This document shows positions 1 through 6,013 of a stretch of DNA of 6,013 nt, one piece after another. This stretch comes from Syntrophus sp. (in: bacteria). GTDB lineage: Bacteria; Desulfobacterota; Syntrophia; Syntrophales; UBA5619. Below the pieces are notes generated by a model. It made no database searches and had not been told where the DNA came from. It worked only from the letters and a program-made list of their open reading frames with translations. The stretch's first letter is position 1; every line of letters begins with the position of its first letter. Position numbers and translations under genes: made by a program. The stretch lies in the NCBI GenBank assembly GCA_013824905.1, contig PNOO01000154.1, positions 1 to 6,013 on the forward strand. Direction: 5' to 3'.

Positions 1-483
1 TTGCCGCGCGAACACCGGGTGGTGGTTCACGGCGGCGCGCGATACTACTTCTCCGGAGGCGCCTGGTACCGCCCGCAGGGGCCGCGCTTCGCCATCGTTG
101 CGCCTCCGATCGGTCTTTTCATGCCCTTCCTGCCCCCCTATTACGCAACGGTATGGTTCAGCGGCAGGCCTTACTACTATGCCAATGACATCTATTATGC
201 AAACAGGGGAGACGGCTATGTCGTCGTTGAACCGCCGCAGGGCGAGGTCAGTCAGGCGCCGCCGCCGGCCGACCAGCTGTTTATCTATCCCCGCCAAAAC
301 CAAAGCGAAGCGCAGCAGGCGACGGATCGTTACGATTGCCACAGATGGGCCGTGAGCCAGACCGGCTTCGACCCGACGCAACCTCCCGGCGGCGTTCCCG
401 AAGACCAGAAGGGGCAGAAGCGCGCCGACTATCAACGGGCGACGAGCGCCTGCCTTGACGGCCGCGGTTATACGGTGAAATAG
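1..483 (+). CDS. DUF6515-like tyrosine-rich envelope protein, 5'-truncated
   Basis: The reading frame is open from base 1 to a TAG stop at 481-483 (160 codons visible). The first codon is TTG, but the frame runs into the window edge, so the true start and any signal peptide probably lie upstream. Residues about 8-80 are rich in Tyr, Gly and Pro, with the pattern GGARYYFSGGAWYR, then APPIG, then LPPYYATVWFSGRPYYY and YVVVEPP. This resembles the DUF6515 family, small predicted exported proteins of unknown function. After a Pro-rich linker (about 80-92) comes a second module, with IYPRQNQS at 95-102, YDCHRWAVSQTGFDP at 111-125 and ACLDGRGYTV at 150-159. It contains the only two cysteines, C113 and C151, which could form a disulfide if the protein is periplasmic. 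This module recurs at the C-terminus of other small envelope proteins, as I recall. The family call is from memory of its pattern, and no biochemical role can be given. The gene converges on the hydrolase gene. Confidence 0.75.
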   Translation: MPREHRVVVHGGARYYFSGGAWYRPQGPRFAIVAPPIGLFMPFLPPYYATVWFSGRPYYYANDIYYANRGDGYVVVEPPQGEVSQAPPPADQLFIYPRQNQSEAQQATDRYDCHRWAVSQTGFDPTQPPGGVPEDQKGQKRADYQRATSACLDGRGYTVK

Positions 484-583
484 CCGGATACGGCGATGCC
501 GGCGCCGGGACGGAGTTCTACAGGTCGAGCCCCGAGGGATTCCCGGTAAAAACGAGAGAAGCGCGCGCGGAAACGCTGCAAGG
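484..583. other. Convergent intergenic gap, no canonical terminator
   Basis: This 100-bp gap lies between two convergent genes, where a bidirectional terminator would be expected. It holds a short hairpin (CGGC-GAT-GCCG, 491-501) that overlaps a perfect 10-bp palindrome, CCGGCGCCGG (499-508), and a small GGG-ATT-CCC hairpin (536-544) followed by TAAAAA. None is followed by a T-run on the strand where it would be needed, so I do not call an intrinsic terminator. Termination may be Rho-dependent or may use these weak stems. No gene or RNA is visible. Confidence 0.4.
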
Positions 584-1429
584 CTACTTCCGGGTAAGGA
601 GATGCCCTTCTAGCCACTGCTCGACGTCGGAGAGCACCCGGTCGTGTCCCGGCTCGTTGAAGACTTCATGATAAAAGCCCTCGTAGACGATGAGCCTCTT
701 GTCGGGAGAGGCGGCTTTTTCATAGAGCATCTGCGCCCCGGATGGATCGACGAGACAATCGGCGCCGCCCTGGAGGATCAGGAGCGGGAGATGAATCCGG
801 TTCGCTTCGGCGCCGACAAGCCCCATCGCGCCGAGGATCTCCGCGCCCAGACGCGCCGTCATCTTCCCCTTGCAGACCAGCGGATCGTTCAGATACGCCT
901 TCACCACCGCCGGATCGCGGCTCACCCCCTCCGCCGTAAGCTTCACCAGTCCCAGCCGGGGAAACAGAACGGATAGCACTCGTCCGATCAAAATGACCGC
1001 CTTCGGGACATTGCCGGGCGCCTTGACTGCGGGACCTGACAGGACAGCCCCGGCCAATCCCTCCTGGTGGGCAATCTGGTGCAGGGCGCCGATCAGCCCT
1101 CCCATGCTGTGTCCGATCAGGAATACCGGTTTGTCCGGCTGCCAGCATCGGATCATGTCGGCGTAAGTCTTGAGAGGCTCCGTATAATCGACGAAACGCT
1201 CAACATAGAGCCGCCGGCCTTCGGACCTGCCGTGACCGATGTGATCGATGCCGTAGACGGCATAGCCGATGGGAACAAAGCGGTTGACCAGGTTCATGTA
1301 CCGCCCGCTGTGCTCGGCCAGCCCGTGAACCACAAGGAGGGCCGCCTTGATCTCCCCCTCCGGCAGCCAGCCCTGGTAATAGAGGGCGGACTTCCGGACG
1401 CCCATGAAGACCCCTTCCTGATGCTTCAT
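584..1429 (-). CDS. Alpha/beta hydrolase, monoacylglycerol lipase/lysophospholipase type
   Basis: This 281-residue protein has the layout of the Hydrolase_4 (serine aminopeptidase S33-like) group that includes monoacylglycerol lipases and PldB-type lysophospholipases. The oxyanion-hole motif VVHGLAEHSGRY is at residues 33-44 and GIDHIGHGRSEG at 60-71. The nucleophile elbow GHSMGG gives Ser108, the acid is Asp224 in GGAD, and the base is His254 in EGFYHEVFNE. Ser-Asp and Asp-His spacings (116 and 30) closely match human monoglyceride lipase (S122, D239, H269), and residues about 134-215 would form the cap over the active site. It probably hydrolyses an ester bond in a lipid such as a monoacylglycerol or lysophospholipid, but the exact substrate is inferred. 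There is no signal peptide or membrane segment, so it should be cytoplasmic or loosely membrane-associated. The ATG at 1429 is preferred because it has AGGAGG 8 bases upstream and keeps the family-like N-terminal EGVF; an ATG at 1405 (residue 9) is a weaker alternative. It lies 109 bp downstream of the TolC-like gene on the same strand. Confidence 0.9.
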   Translation of the reverse strand: MKHQEGVFMGVRKSALYYQGWLPEGEIKAALLVVHGLAEHSGRYMNLVNRFVPIGYAVYGIDHIGHGRSEGRRLYVERFVDYTEPLKTYADMIRCWQPDKPVFLIGHSMGGLIGALHQIAHQEGLAGAVLSGPAVKAPGNVPKAVILIGRVLSVLFPRLGLVKLTAEGVSRDPAVVKAYLNDPLVCKGKMTARLGAEILGAMGLVGAEANRIHLPLLILQGGADCLVDPSGAQMLYEKAASPDKRLIVYEGFYHEVFNEPGHDRVLSDVEQWLEGHLLTRK

Positions 1430-1437
1430 TTTCCCAT

Positions 1438-1443
1438 CCTCCT
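1438..1443 (-). promoter_or_regulatory. Shine-Dalgarno site of the alpha/beta hydrolase
   Basis: The minus strand reads AGGAGG here, a perfect Shine-Dalgarno core, with 8 bases to the ATG at 1429. It supports that start over the in-frame ATG at 1405, which has its own weaker purine run (AGGAAGGGG). A strong independent site suggests the hydrolase is translated on its own and not by coupling to the upstream channel gene. Confidence 0.8.
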
Positions 1444-1522
1444 ATTGGTCATAAGTGAAGATCCCGTCCTGAATCCGTGTCTTGCGGGTTGCGCTCCTGG
1501 TCATGGAATCGTTCAAGACCGA

Positions 1523-1534
1523 TGGCCCGGGCCA
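1523..1534. repeat. 12-bp perfect GC palindrome just after the TolC-like gene
   Basis: TGGCCCGGGCCA is a perfect inverted repeat with no spacer, 4 bases beyond the stop codon (1539-1541) of the TolC-like gene on the minus strand. As RNA it could form only a short stem with a tetraloop, and no T-run follows, so it is not a standard intrinsic terminator. It could weakly pause transcription or shield the 3' end of the efflux mRNA, or be chance in GC-rich DNA. Confidence 0.35.
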
Positions 1535-1538
1535 GTCC

Positions 1539-2876
1539 TCACTTCTGCCCTTCCCCGAGGATTCCCGCGACCCAGTCAAGGTTGACCCGGGCAACCAGGT
1601 AGTCGCGGCGGGCGCGGCTCAGGCTGCTTTTTGCCTGACGGAGATTCAGCTCGGCGTCCTCGACCTCCAGGCGGGTCTTGACCCCCAGCTCATAACCCTT
1701 TTCCGCCATCGTCAGAAGCCGCTCCGCCTGGCCTACCGTGCCGGAAAGGGAGCGGACGATCTCTCCCGACTCCCGCACGGCGTTCACCGCATCGCGGGTT
1801 TCGAGGGCGACCGCATTGATCTGTCTTGCCTCGTCGATCTGGATCCGCCGGAGGTCGCTTTCGGCCTGGGCCACCCTCCCCTTGGTGCGGAAGCCGTCGA
1901 AGAAGGGATAGCTGAGCTGGACACCGACGCTCCAGGATGGGCCGTCGCCATATACCGTGGGCTGTTCAAGAGTGCTCCAGCCGTAGGCCCCCTTGAGATC
2001 GACACGCGGCTTGTCCTGCGCGCCTGCCAGGACGACCAGCTCCCGGTAGACGCCGATCCGGTAACGTAGGTCGGCGAGGTCCGGCCTTTTCTCGCGGGCC
2101 ATGGCGAAAGCCTCCTCGTAAGACCGGTGGGGAGTCAGGTCGGCCTCCAGCCTCCCGGTCACATCGACCTCCCCATTCTCGATGGCCAGAAGGAAGCGCA
2201 GCCGTTCCCGCGCGGTACGGATCTGATTTTCCGTCCGAATCGCTTCGGGTCGGGCGTTTTCCACCGATACTTCCGCCGCCAGGACGTCGTAATCGGTGGC
2301 CACACCCACCTGGAGCTTGCGTCTCGCTTCCTCCAGGTGCCGTTTCTTCTGTTCGAGGCTGTGGAGCGCCAGAGCGTGGAGTTCTCGAGCGAGGAGCACG
2401 TCGTAAAATGCAGCGGAGACGTCGCGCCCGGCCGCCTGCCGATAGACGCGCAGCTGCTCTTCGGCGGACTGGAGGCCCACCTTCGCCGCCCGGATCGCCG
2501 CACTCACCTGACCCCAGGTGAAGAGGGGCTGGGTCAGGCCGATCTGGGCAATTCGGCGTTCCGTCCGTTGTGTCTGCATGGGACTGTAGATCTTCTGGCT
2601 CTCATCCTGGTCCCAGCCCAGGGAAGCTGAGGCCATGAGTTGCGGAAAAGCGGCCGCCCGTTCCTCAATGTATTTTCCCTGAGCCCAGGCGATGTATTCC
2701 CGGGCTTTTTCGATGTCCCGGTTCTTCTCAGCCGCGATCGCCAGGGCCTCCTCCAGCGTCAACACCCGTGTCTGGGCGTATACCGGCGCCGCATAGAGGA
2801 GCAGGACAACCGTTACAGAGGCGATCGCCATCCCGAGAAAGCGGGCAAACCCGATTTTTTCATTCCGACTCTTCAT
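1539..2876 (-). CDS. TolC-family outer-membrane efflux channel
   Basis: Using the ATG at 2876, the protein has 445 residues, normal for the family. A Sec signal peptide is clear: basic start (MKSRNEKIGFAR), hydrophobic core to about residue 30, and likely cleavage after VYA at 34/35. The residue after cleavage is Gln, so unlike OprM it is not a lipoprotein. Two outer-membrane efflux (OEP) repeats follow, about 38-230 and 252-440, and the duplication is visible: QPLFTWG (116-122) matches YPFFDGF (323-329), and GVATDYDVLAAEVSVENA (191-208) matches GVKTRLEVEDAELNLRQA (398-415). The long Ala/Glu/Arg-rich stretches between are the expected helical-barrel coils. As a trimer it should form the outer-membrane and periplasmic exit duct for the pump encoded just upstream. 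Its start overlaps the permease stop as ATGA (2873-2876), suggesting translational coupling. A longer start at 2918 is possible but would put a charged 14-residue extension before the signal peptide and a 46-base overlap, so I reject it. Confidence 0.93.
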   Translation of the reverse strand: MKSRNEKIGFARFLGMAIASVTVVLLLYAAPVYAQTRVLTLEEALAIAAEKNRDIEKAREYIAWAQGKYIEERAAAFPQLMASASLGWDQDESQKIYSPMQTQRTERRIAQIGLTQPLFTWGQVSAAIRAAKVGLQSAEEQLRVYRQAAGRDVSAAFYDVLLARELHALALHSLEQKKRHLEEARRKLQVGVATDYDVLAAEVSVENARPEAIRTENQIRTARERLRFLLAIENGEVDVTGRLEADLTPHRSYEEAFAMAREKRPDLADLRYRIGVYRELVVLAGAQDKPRVDLKGAYGWSTLEQPTVYGDGPSWSVGVQLSYPFFDGFRTKGRVAQAESDLRRIQIDEARQINAVALETRDAVNAVRESGEIVRSLSGTVGQAERLLTMAEKGYELGVKTRLEVEDAELNLRQAKSSLSRARRDYLVARVNLDWVAGILGEGQK

Positions 2877-5800
2877 GCTTTTTTCTTCCTCCGAAATCCG
2901 AACTTTACGACCAGCCACTCGCCTAAATCCTCCATGAACGTGTACATGACCGGTACGACCAGCAGCGTCAGCAGCGTGGAGGTCAGGAGCCCGCCGACCA
3001 CCGCGCGGGCCATCGGCGCCCGCATCTCCGCGCCGGCCCCGATCGCGAACGCCAGCGGCAGCATCCCGAAGATCATCGCGAGCGTCGTCATGACGATGGG
3101 ACGGAGCCGTGTCCGCCCGGCGGTGATGACCGCCTCCCGCCGCTCCATCCCGCGGTATCGAAGAACTTTGGCATAATCGACGAGCAGGATCGCATTTTTC
3201 GTCACGAGCCCCATCAGCATGATGAGCCCGATCAGCGACATGATATTGATCGTGTCCCCGGTCATGAGGAGCATCGCGGCCATCCCGACGATGGAAAGAG
3301 GCAGGGAGAACATGATCGCCAGAGGCTCCAGGAAGGACTCGAACTGGGCGGCCAGGATGAAGTAGACGAAGAGCACCGCCAGAATGAGGGCCTCGGCCAT
3401 GTACCCGAAAGTCTCGGCCATCATCTCCGCGTCTCCGGAAAATACGACCCGGTAGCCCGGCGCCAGCGCAAGCGTTTTCGCTGCCTTCTGCACCTTCTCC
3501 ACGGCCGTGCCCAGAGGAAGATTGTCAAGGTTGGCGCTGACCGTCACCTGGCGGGTCAGCGCCTGCCGGTTGATTTCCGAGGGGGTGGCATAGGCCGAAT
3601 AAGAGACGAGGCTCGACAGGGGCAGGAGCGTCGCGGCCCCCTTGCCGTTTGTCACGGCCAGATGCAGGTTTCGAACCTGATCAGGGTTCTCCCGAAGCTT
3701 CTCGGGAAGACGCACGCGGATGTCCACGGCATCTCCGTCCTCGTCCTCATATGTGGAGACCACCTCGCCGCCGACCAGGGCGCCTACCGTCCGGACGATA
3801 TGATCGGTCATCACCCCGGCGCTCGCCGCCTTCTCGCGGTCTACAACCAGCCGGTATTCGGGGATGTCGTGCTCCAGGCTGATCTCGATGTCCCTGATCC
3901 CCCGTATCGCATACATCTTATCACGGAGCTCGGCCGCATAGGCCTTGAGGCGTGTGATGTCCGTCCCGCGAAGGTTGACCTGGAGCGGCTTCTGGCTCTG
4001 ACCGGACTCGTTGAGTTCCTCGATGGAGGTGACCACTCCGGGAATCTGGATAAAACTCCGGCGGAAATCCTGCTGCACCTCCCTCTGGCCGAGCGCCCGC
4101 GCCGACCGCTCCTTGAGCTTGACAAAGATGACGCCGCTGCGAACCGTGCCGCTGTCTCCGGCGCCGATCGTGGCGTAGGTATGGGCCACGGCGGGATGCG
4201 AGCCGATCGCGCCGAGAAGCGCCTCCAGACGTCCCCGGCTCTCCGCGATCGAGGCGTCCGGGGCGGTCTTGAAGGTCACGTTGAACTCCCCGCTGTCGAT
4301 CTCGGGAAAGAAGGCGGATTGGAGCGAACCGAAGGCCATGATCCCACCAACAAAGGCCGCCAGGGCGATCCCAAGAACCGTTTTGCGATGGTCAAGAGCC
4401 CAGCCGATGATCCGGCGGTAGCCGTCGGACGCCCGGTCGAACCAGGCGTTGAATCGCTCCAGCAGCTTCGCCAAGCCCGTCCTTTTCCCCTTGGCCGTGA
4501 TTGCCGGATCGTGCCAGCGGGAGGAGAGCATCGGGTCCAGCGTGAAGGAGACAAGCAGAGAGACGAGGACGGCGAATGCGACCGTCATCCCGAACTGAAA
4601 GAAGAAGCGGCCGATGATCCCCTTCATGAAGGCGACCGGGACAAAGACAGCCACGATCGACATCGTCGTGGCGAATACGGCGAGCCCGATCTCGCTCGTC
4701 CCGTTGCGGGCGGCGGTCATATGGTCCTCCCCCCGCTCCAGGTGGCGGACGATGTTCTCCCGAACGACGATCGCATCGTCGATCAAAAGCCCGATGGCCA
4801 GCGACAGGGCCATCATCGTCATCACGTTGATCGACATCCCCAGGGCCTTCATGATGATAAACGACGACAGCACCGAGATCGGGAGAGTTATCCCCGTGAT
4901 CACTGTGGAGCGCCAGGAGTTAATGAAACAAAAGACGATCAGGATCGTCAGGATGCCGCCCAGGATCAGGGTCTGTTGGACGTCGTCGAGGGATTCCCGG
5001 ATGAACAGGGAGCTGTCGCGGACGACCGAGATCGTCGTCCCCGGGGGGAGTTCGGTCCGCATGCCTGCCGCCGTCCGTTTGACCGCATCGGCGACCTCGA
5101 CGATGTTGGCGCCCGCCTGCTTGAGGATATCCAGCGAGACGGCCGGGACCCCGTTGACGAGGGCCAGCGAGCGCTGCTCCTCGACCCCGTCTCTCACCTC
5201 GGCAACCTCTCCGAGGCGGATCGGCCGGCCGTTTTTCACTGTGATCGCCATCTCCCGGAACTGGTCGACTCGGTCGGGTTTTCCCGAGACCCTAAGGTTG
5301 ACCTCCGTCGCCCCTCGGTTCATACGGCCCAGAGGGGTGTTTACGTTTTCCGATCTGAGCCCGGCCACGACGGCGTCGACGCCGAGTCCCAGGGCGTTGA
5401 GCCTCTCGGGATCGATAATCACATTGACTTCCCGCTTCGCGGCGCCGACCAGGTCCACCTTGCCCACCCCGGCGATTCCCTCGAACCGGCGCTTGACGGT
5501 CTTTTCGACCAGGACGGTCAGGTCCCGGGGCGAGAGCGTTTCCGACCGGACAGCGAGCGACACAACAGGCACGGCGTTGAAATCCAGCTTCTGGATGATC
5601 GGCTCATCGATCCCTTTGGGAAGAATGCCGCGGATGGCGTTCACCTTGGCGCGCGCCTCCTGGGCCACCTCGTTGATCTTCTCCTCCAGGCGGAATTCGA
5701 CCACGACGGTGGAAACCCCCTCGCGGGAGAAGGAGAAGACATGCTTCACGCCGGAGATGCCGTTGACGGCCTCCTCGACCCTTTTGGAGACCTCGCGTTC

Positions 5801-5977
5801 CACGCTCTCGGGGCCGGCGCCGGGGAATTTCGTCACAATGGAAAGAACCGGAATCTCCACGTTCGGATACATCTCGACGGGGAGCCACCTATACGAAAAG
5901 ATCCCCAGGGTGACGAGCACCAGGACCATCACGGTTGCGAAGACCGGCCGGCGAATGGAGAGATCGGACAGGATCAT
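2873..5977 (-). CDS. RND efflux permease, HAE1/AcrB type
   Basis: This 1034-residue protein is full length for AcrB-type pumps (AcrB has 1049). It is the inner-membrane, proton-driven component that moves substrates from periplasm or membrane into the TolC-like duct. It shows the family's duplicated plan: TM1 about 10-28, a large periplasmic domain about 30-335, TM2-TM6 about 336-482, TM7 about 532-550, a second periplasmic domain about 552-860, and TM8-TM12 about 862-1015. The proton-relay residues are all present: Asp400-Asp401 in IGLLIDDAIVVREN (TM4), Lys927 in GLVTKNAILLVDYAK (TM10), and Arg957 and Thr964 in RLRPIVMTTLA (TM11), matching AcrB D407, D408, K940, R971 and T978. The acidic pair and the overall sequence favour the multidrug (HAE1) group over the metal-exporting CusA group, although the cargo is unknown. 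Most of the AcrB deep-pocket phenylalanines are replaced (see findings). The C-terminus is basic (FRRKKKA). AGGGGAG lies 7 bases before the ATG. The gene sits between a probable adaptor (3-base gap) and the channel (ATGA overlap). Confidence 0.96.
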   Translation of the reverse strand: MILSDLSIRRPVFATVMVLVLVTLGIFSYRWLPVEMYPNVEIPVLSIVTKFPGAGPESVEREVSKRVEEAVNGISGVKHVFSFSREGVSTVVVEFRLEEKINEVAQEARAKVNAIRGILPKGIDEPIIQKLDFNAVPVVSLAVRSETLSPRDLTVLVEKTVKRRFEGIAGVGKVDLVGAAKREVNVIIDPERLNALGLGVDAVVAGLRSENVNTPLGRMNRGATEVNLRVSGKPDRVDQFREMAITVKNGRPIRLGEVAEVRDGVEEQRSLALVNGVPAVSLDILKQAGANIVEVADAVKRTAAGMRTELPPGTTISVVRDSSLFIRESLDDVQQTLILGGILTILIVFCFINSWRSTVITGITLPISVLSSFIIMKALGMSINVMTMMALSLAIGLLIDDAIVVRENIVRHLERGEDHMTAARNGTSEIGLAVFATTMSIVAVFVPVAFMKGIIGRFFFQFGMTVAFAVLVSLLVSFTLDPMLSSRWHDPAITAKGKRTGLAKLLERFNAWFDRASDGYRRIIGWALDHRKTVLGIALAAFVGGIMAFGSLQSAFFPEIDSGEFNVTFKTAPDASIAESRGRLEALLGAIGSHPAVAHTYATIGAGDSGTVRSGVIFVKLKERSARALGQREVQQDFRRSFIQIPGVVTSIEELNESGQSQKPLQVNLRGTDITRLKAYAAELRDKMYAIRGIRDIEISLEHDIPEYRLVVDREKAASAGVMTDHIVRTVGALVGGEVVSTYEDEDGDAVDIRVRLPEKLRENPDQVRNLHLAVTNGKGAATLLPLSSLVSYSAYATPSEINRQALTRQVTVSANLDNLPLGTAVEKVQKAAKTLALAPGYRVVFSGDAEMMAETFGYMAEALILAVLFVYFILAAQFESFLEPLAIMFSLPLSIVGMAAMLLMTGDTINIMSLIGLIMLMGLVTKNAILLVDYAKVLRYRGMERREAVITAGRTRLRPIVMTTLAMIFGMLPLAFAIGAGAEMRAPMARAVVGGLLTSTLLTLLVVPVMYTFMEDLGEWLVVKFGFRRKKKA
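2888..2892 (-). promoter_or_regulatory. Shine-Dalgarno site of the TolC-like gene, inside the permease gene
   Basis: The minus strand reads GGAGGAAG (2885-2892), with the GGAGG core 11 bases before the ATG at 2876. It lies within the last codons of the permease gene. Its position decides in favour of the ATGA start, since a start at 2918 would place this site inside the coding sequence. The slightly long spacing fits a start also helped by ribosomes terminating at the overlapping permease stop. Confidence 0.7.
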
Positions 5978-5980
5978 GGC

Positions 5981-6013
5981 TCAGCTCCCCTGTTTCCGGG
6001 CGATGATGAGCTT
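5981..6013 (-). CDS. C-terminal end of the upstream gene, probable periplasmic adaptor
   Basis: The last 33 bases on the minus strand read in one open frame as KLIIARKQGS followed by TGA (5981-5983), three bases before the permease ATG. Only 10 codons are visible, so the sequence alone cannot identify the protein. The call rests on position: HAE1 permease genes are usually preceded immediately by the gene for their membrane-fusion (HlyD/AcrA-like) adaptor, and a short basic tail is compatible with one. The tight spacing, and the permease ribosome-binding site lying inside this reading frame, argue that the frame is a real gene end in the same operon. The other two frames cannot be excluded on so few bases. 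Confidence 0.55.
   Translation of the reverse strand, partial: KLIIARKQGS
5985..5991 (-). promoter_or_regulatory. Shine-Dalgarno site of the RND permease
   Basis: The minus strand reads AGGGGAG with 7 bases to the ATG at 5977. It fixes the permease start, which also agrees with the family's usual N-terminus (short cytoplasmic residues, then IRRPVFA and TM1). The site lies inside the last codons of the upstream reading frame, as expected for packed operon genes. Confidence 0.75.

Noticed and set aside
1..3. TTG at the first base as a genuine start codon.
   Set aside because: It coincides with the window edge, has no visible upstream sequence, and would leave an apparent envelope protein without a signal peptide. 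A truncated gene is more likely.
98..355. Plus-strand frame of 85 codons inside the DUF6515-like gene.
   Set aside because: It is an out-of-frame shadow with an Arg/Ser-rich translation and no ribosome-binding site of note. The overlapping frame has clear family-like motifs.
536..552. GGG-ATT-CCC hairpin followed by TAAAAA as an intrinsic terminator.
   Set aside because: The stem is only 3 bp (5 bp with a bulge). The A-run is on the plus strand after the stem, so it gives no T-run for the plus-strand gene, and for the minus-strand gene the T-run would precede the stem.
720..1148. Minus-strand frame of 142 codons inside the hydrolase gene.
   Set aside because: It is an alternate frame of the hydrolase with Arg/Gly/Pro-rich low-complexity translation, typical of a shadow frame.
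1440..1480. Possible -10-like TATGAC on the minus strand upstream of the hydrolase.
   Set aside because: No -35-like hexamer is found at the right spacing, and it sits almost on the ribosome-binding site, leaving a very short leader.
1067..3176. A chain of long plus-strand open frames (1067-1585, 1482-2069, 2127-2630, 2640-3176) opposite the hydrolase, channel and permease genes.
   Set aside because: They lie antisense to well-supported genes in GC-rich DNA, where stop-poor antisense frames are common. Their translations show no recognisable domain, and they overlap one another.

Overview
The window looks like ordinary chromosomal DNA from a GC-rich Gram-negative bacterium. An AcrB-type inner-membrane pump and a TolC-type outer-membrane channel imply a two-membrane envelope. 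The protein styles (DUF6515-like protein, HAE1-type pump with an ATGA-coupled TolC gene) would fit a proteobacterium or a deltaproteobacterial/Desulfobacterota lineage. That placement is an impression, because there is no rRNA or other phylogenetic marker here.

Layout, left to right. At 1-483 (+) lies the 3' part of a tyrosine-rich DUF6515-like envelope protein, cut by the window edge. A 100-bp gap (484-583) separates it from a convergent gene. Everything from 584 to the right end is on the minus strand and, in transcription order (right to left), reads: the last 10 codons of a gene that is probably the periplasmic adaptor (5981-6013); a full-length RND permease (2873-5977); a TolC-family outer-membrane factor (1539-2876); and, after a 109-bp gap, an alpha/beta hydrolase of the monoacylglycerol lipase/lysophospholipase type (584-1429).

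The adaptor, permease and channel form a textbook tripartite efflux operon. The adaptor stop is three bases before the permease start, and the permease stop overlaps the channel start as ATGA, so the genes are tightly packed and probably translationally coupled. The permease keeps the proton-relay residues of AcrB but lacks most of the phenylalanines of the AcrB deep drug pocket, so its substrates cannot be assumed to match AcrB's. The hydrolase has its own strong Shine-Dalgarno sequence. It could be read through from the efflux operon or transcribed separately, and nothing in the sequence ties its function to efflux.

I found no RNA gene, mobile element, CRISPR array, canonical intrinsic terminator or convincing promoter. 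Nothing here looks like a new system. The points worth a second look are modest: the altered substrate pocket, the start-site choice of the channel gene, the hydrolase linkage and the conserved C-terminal module of the DUF6515-like protein.
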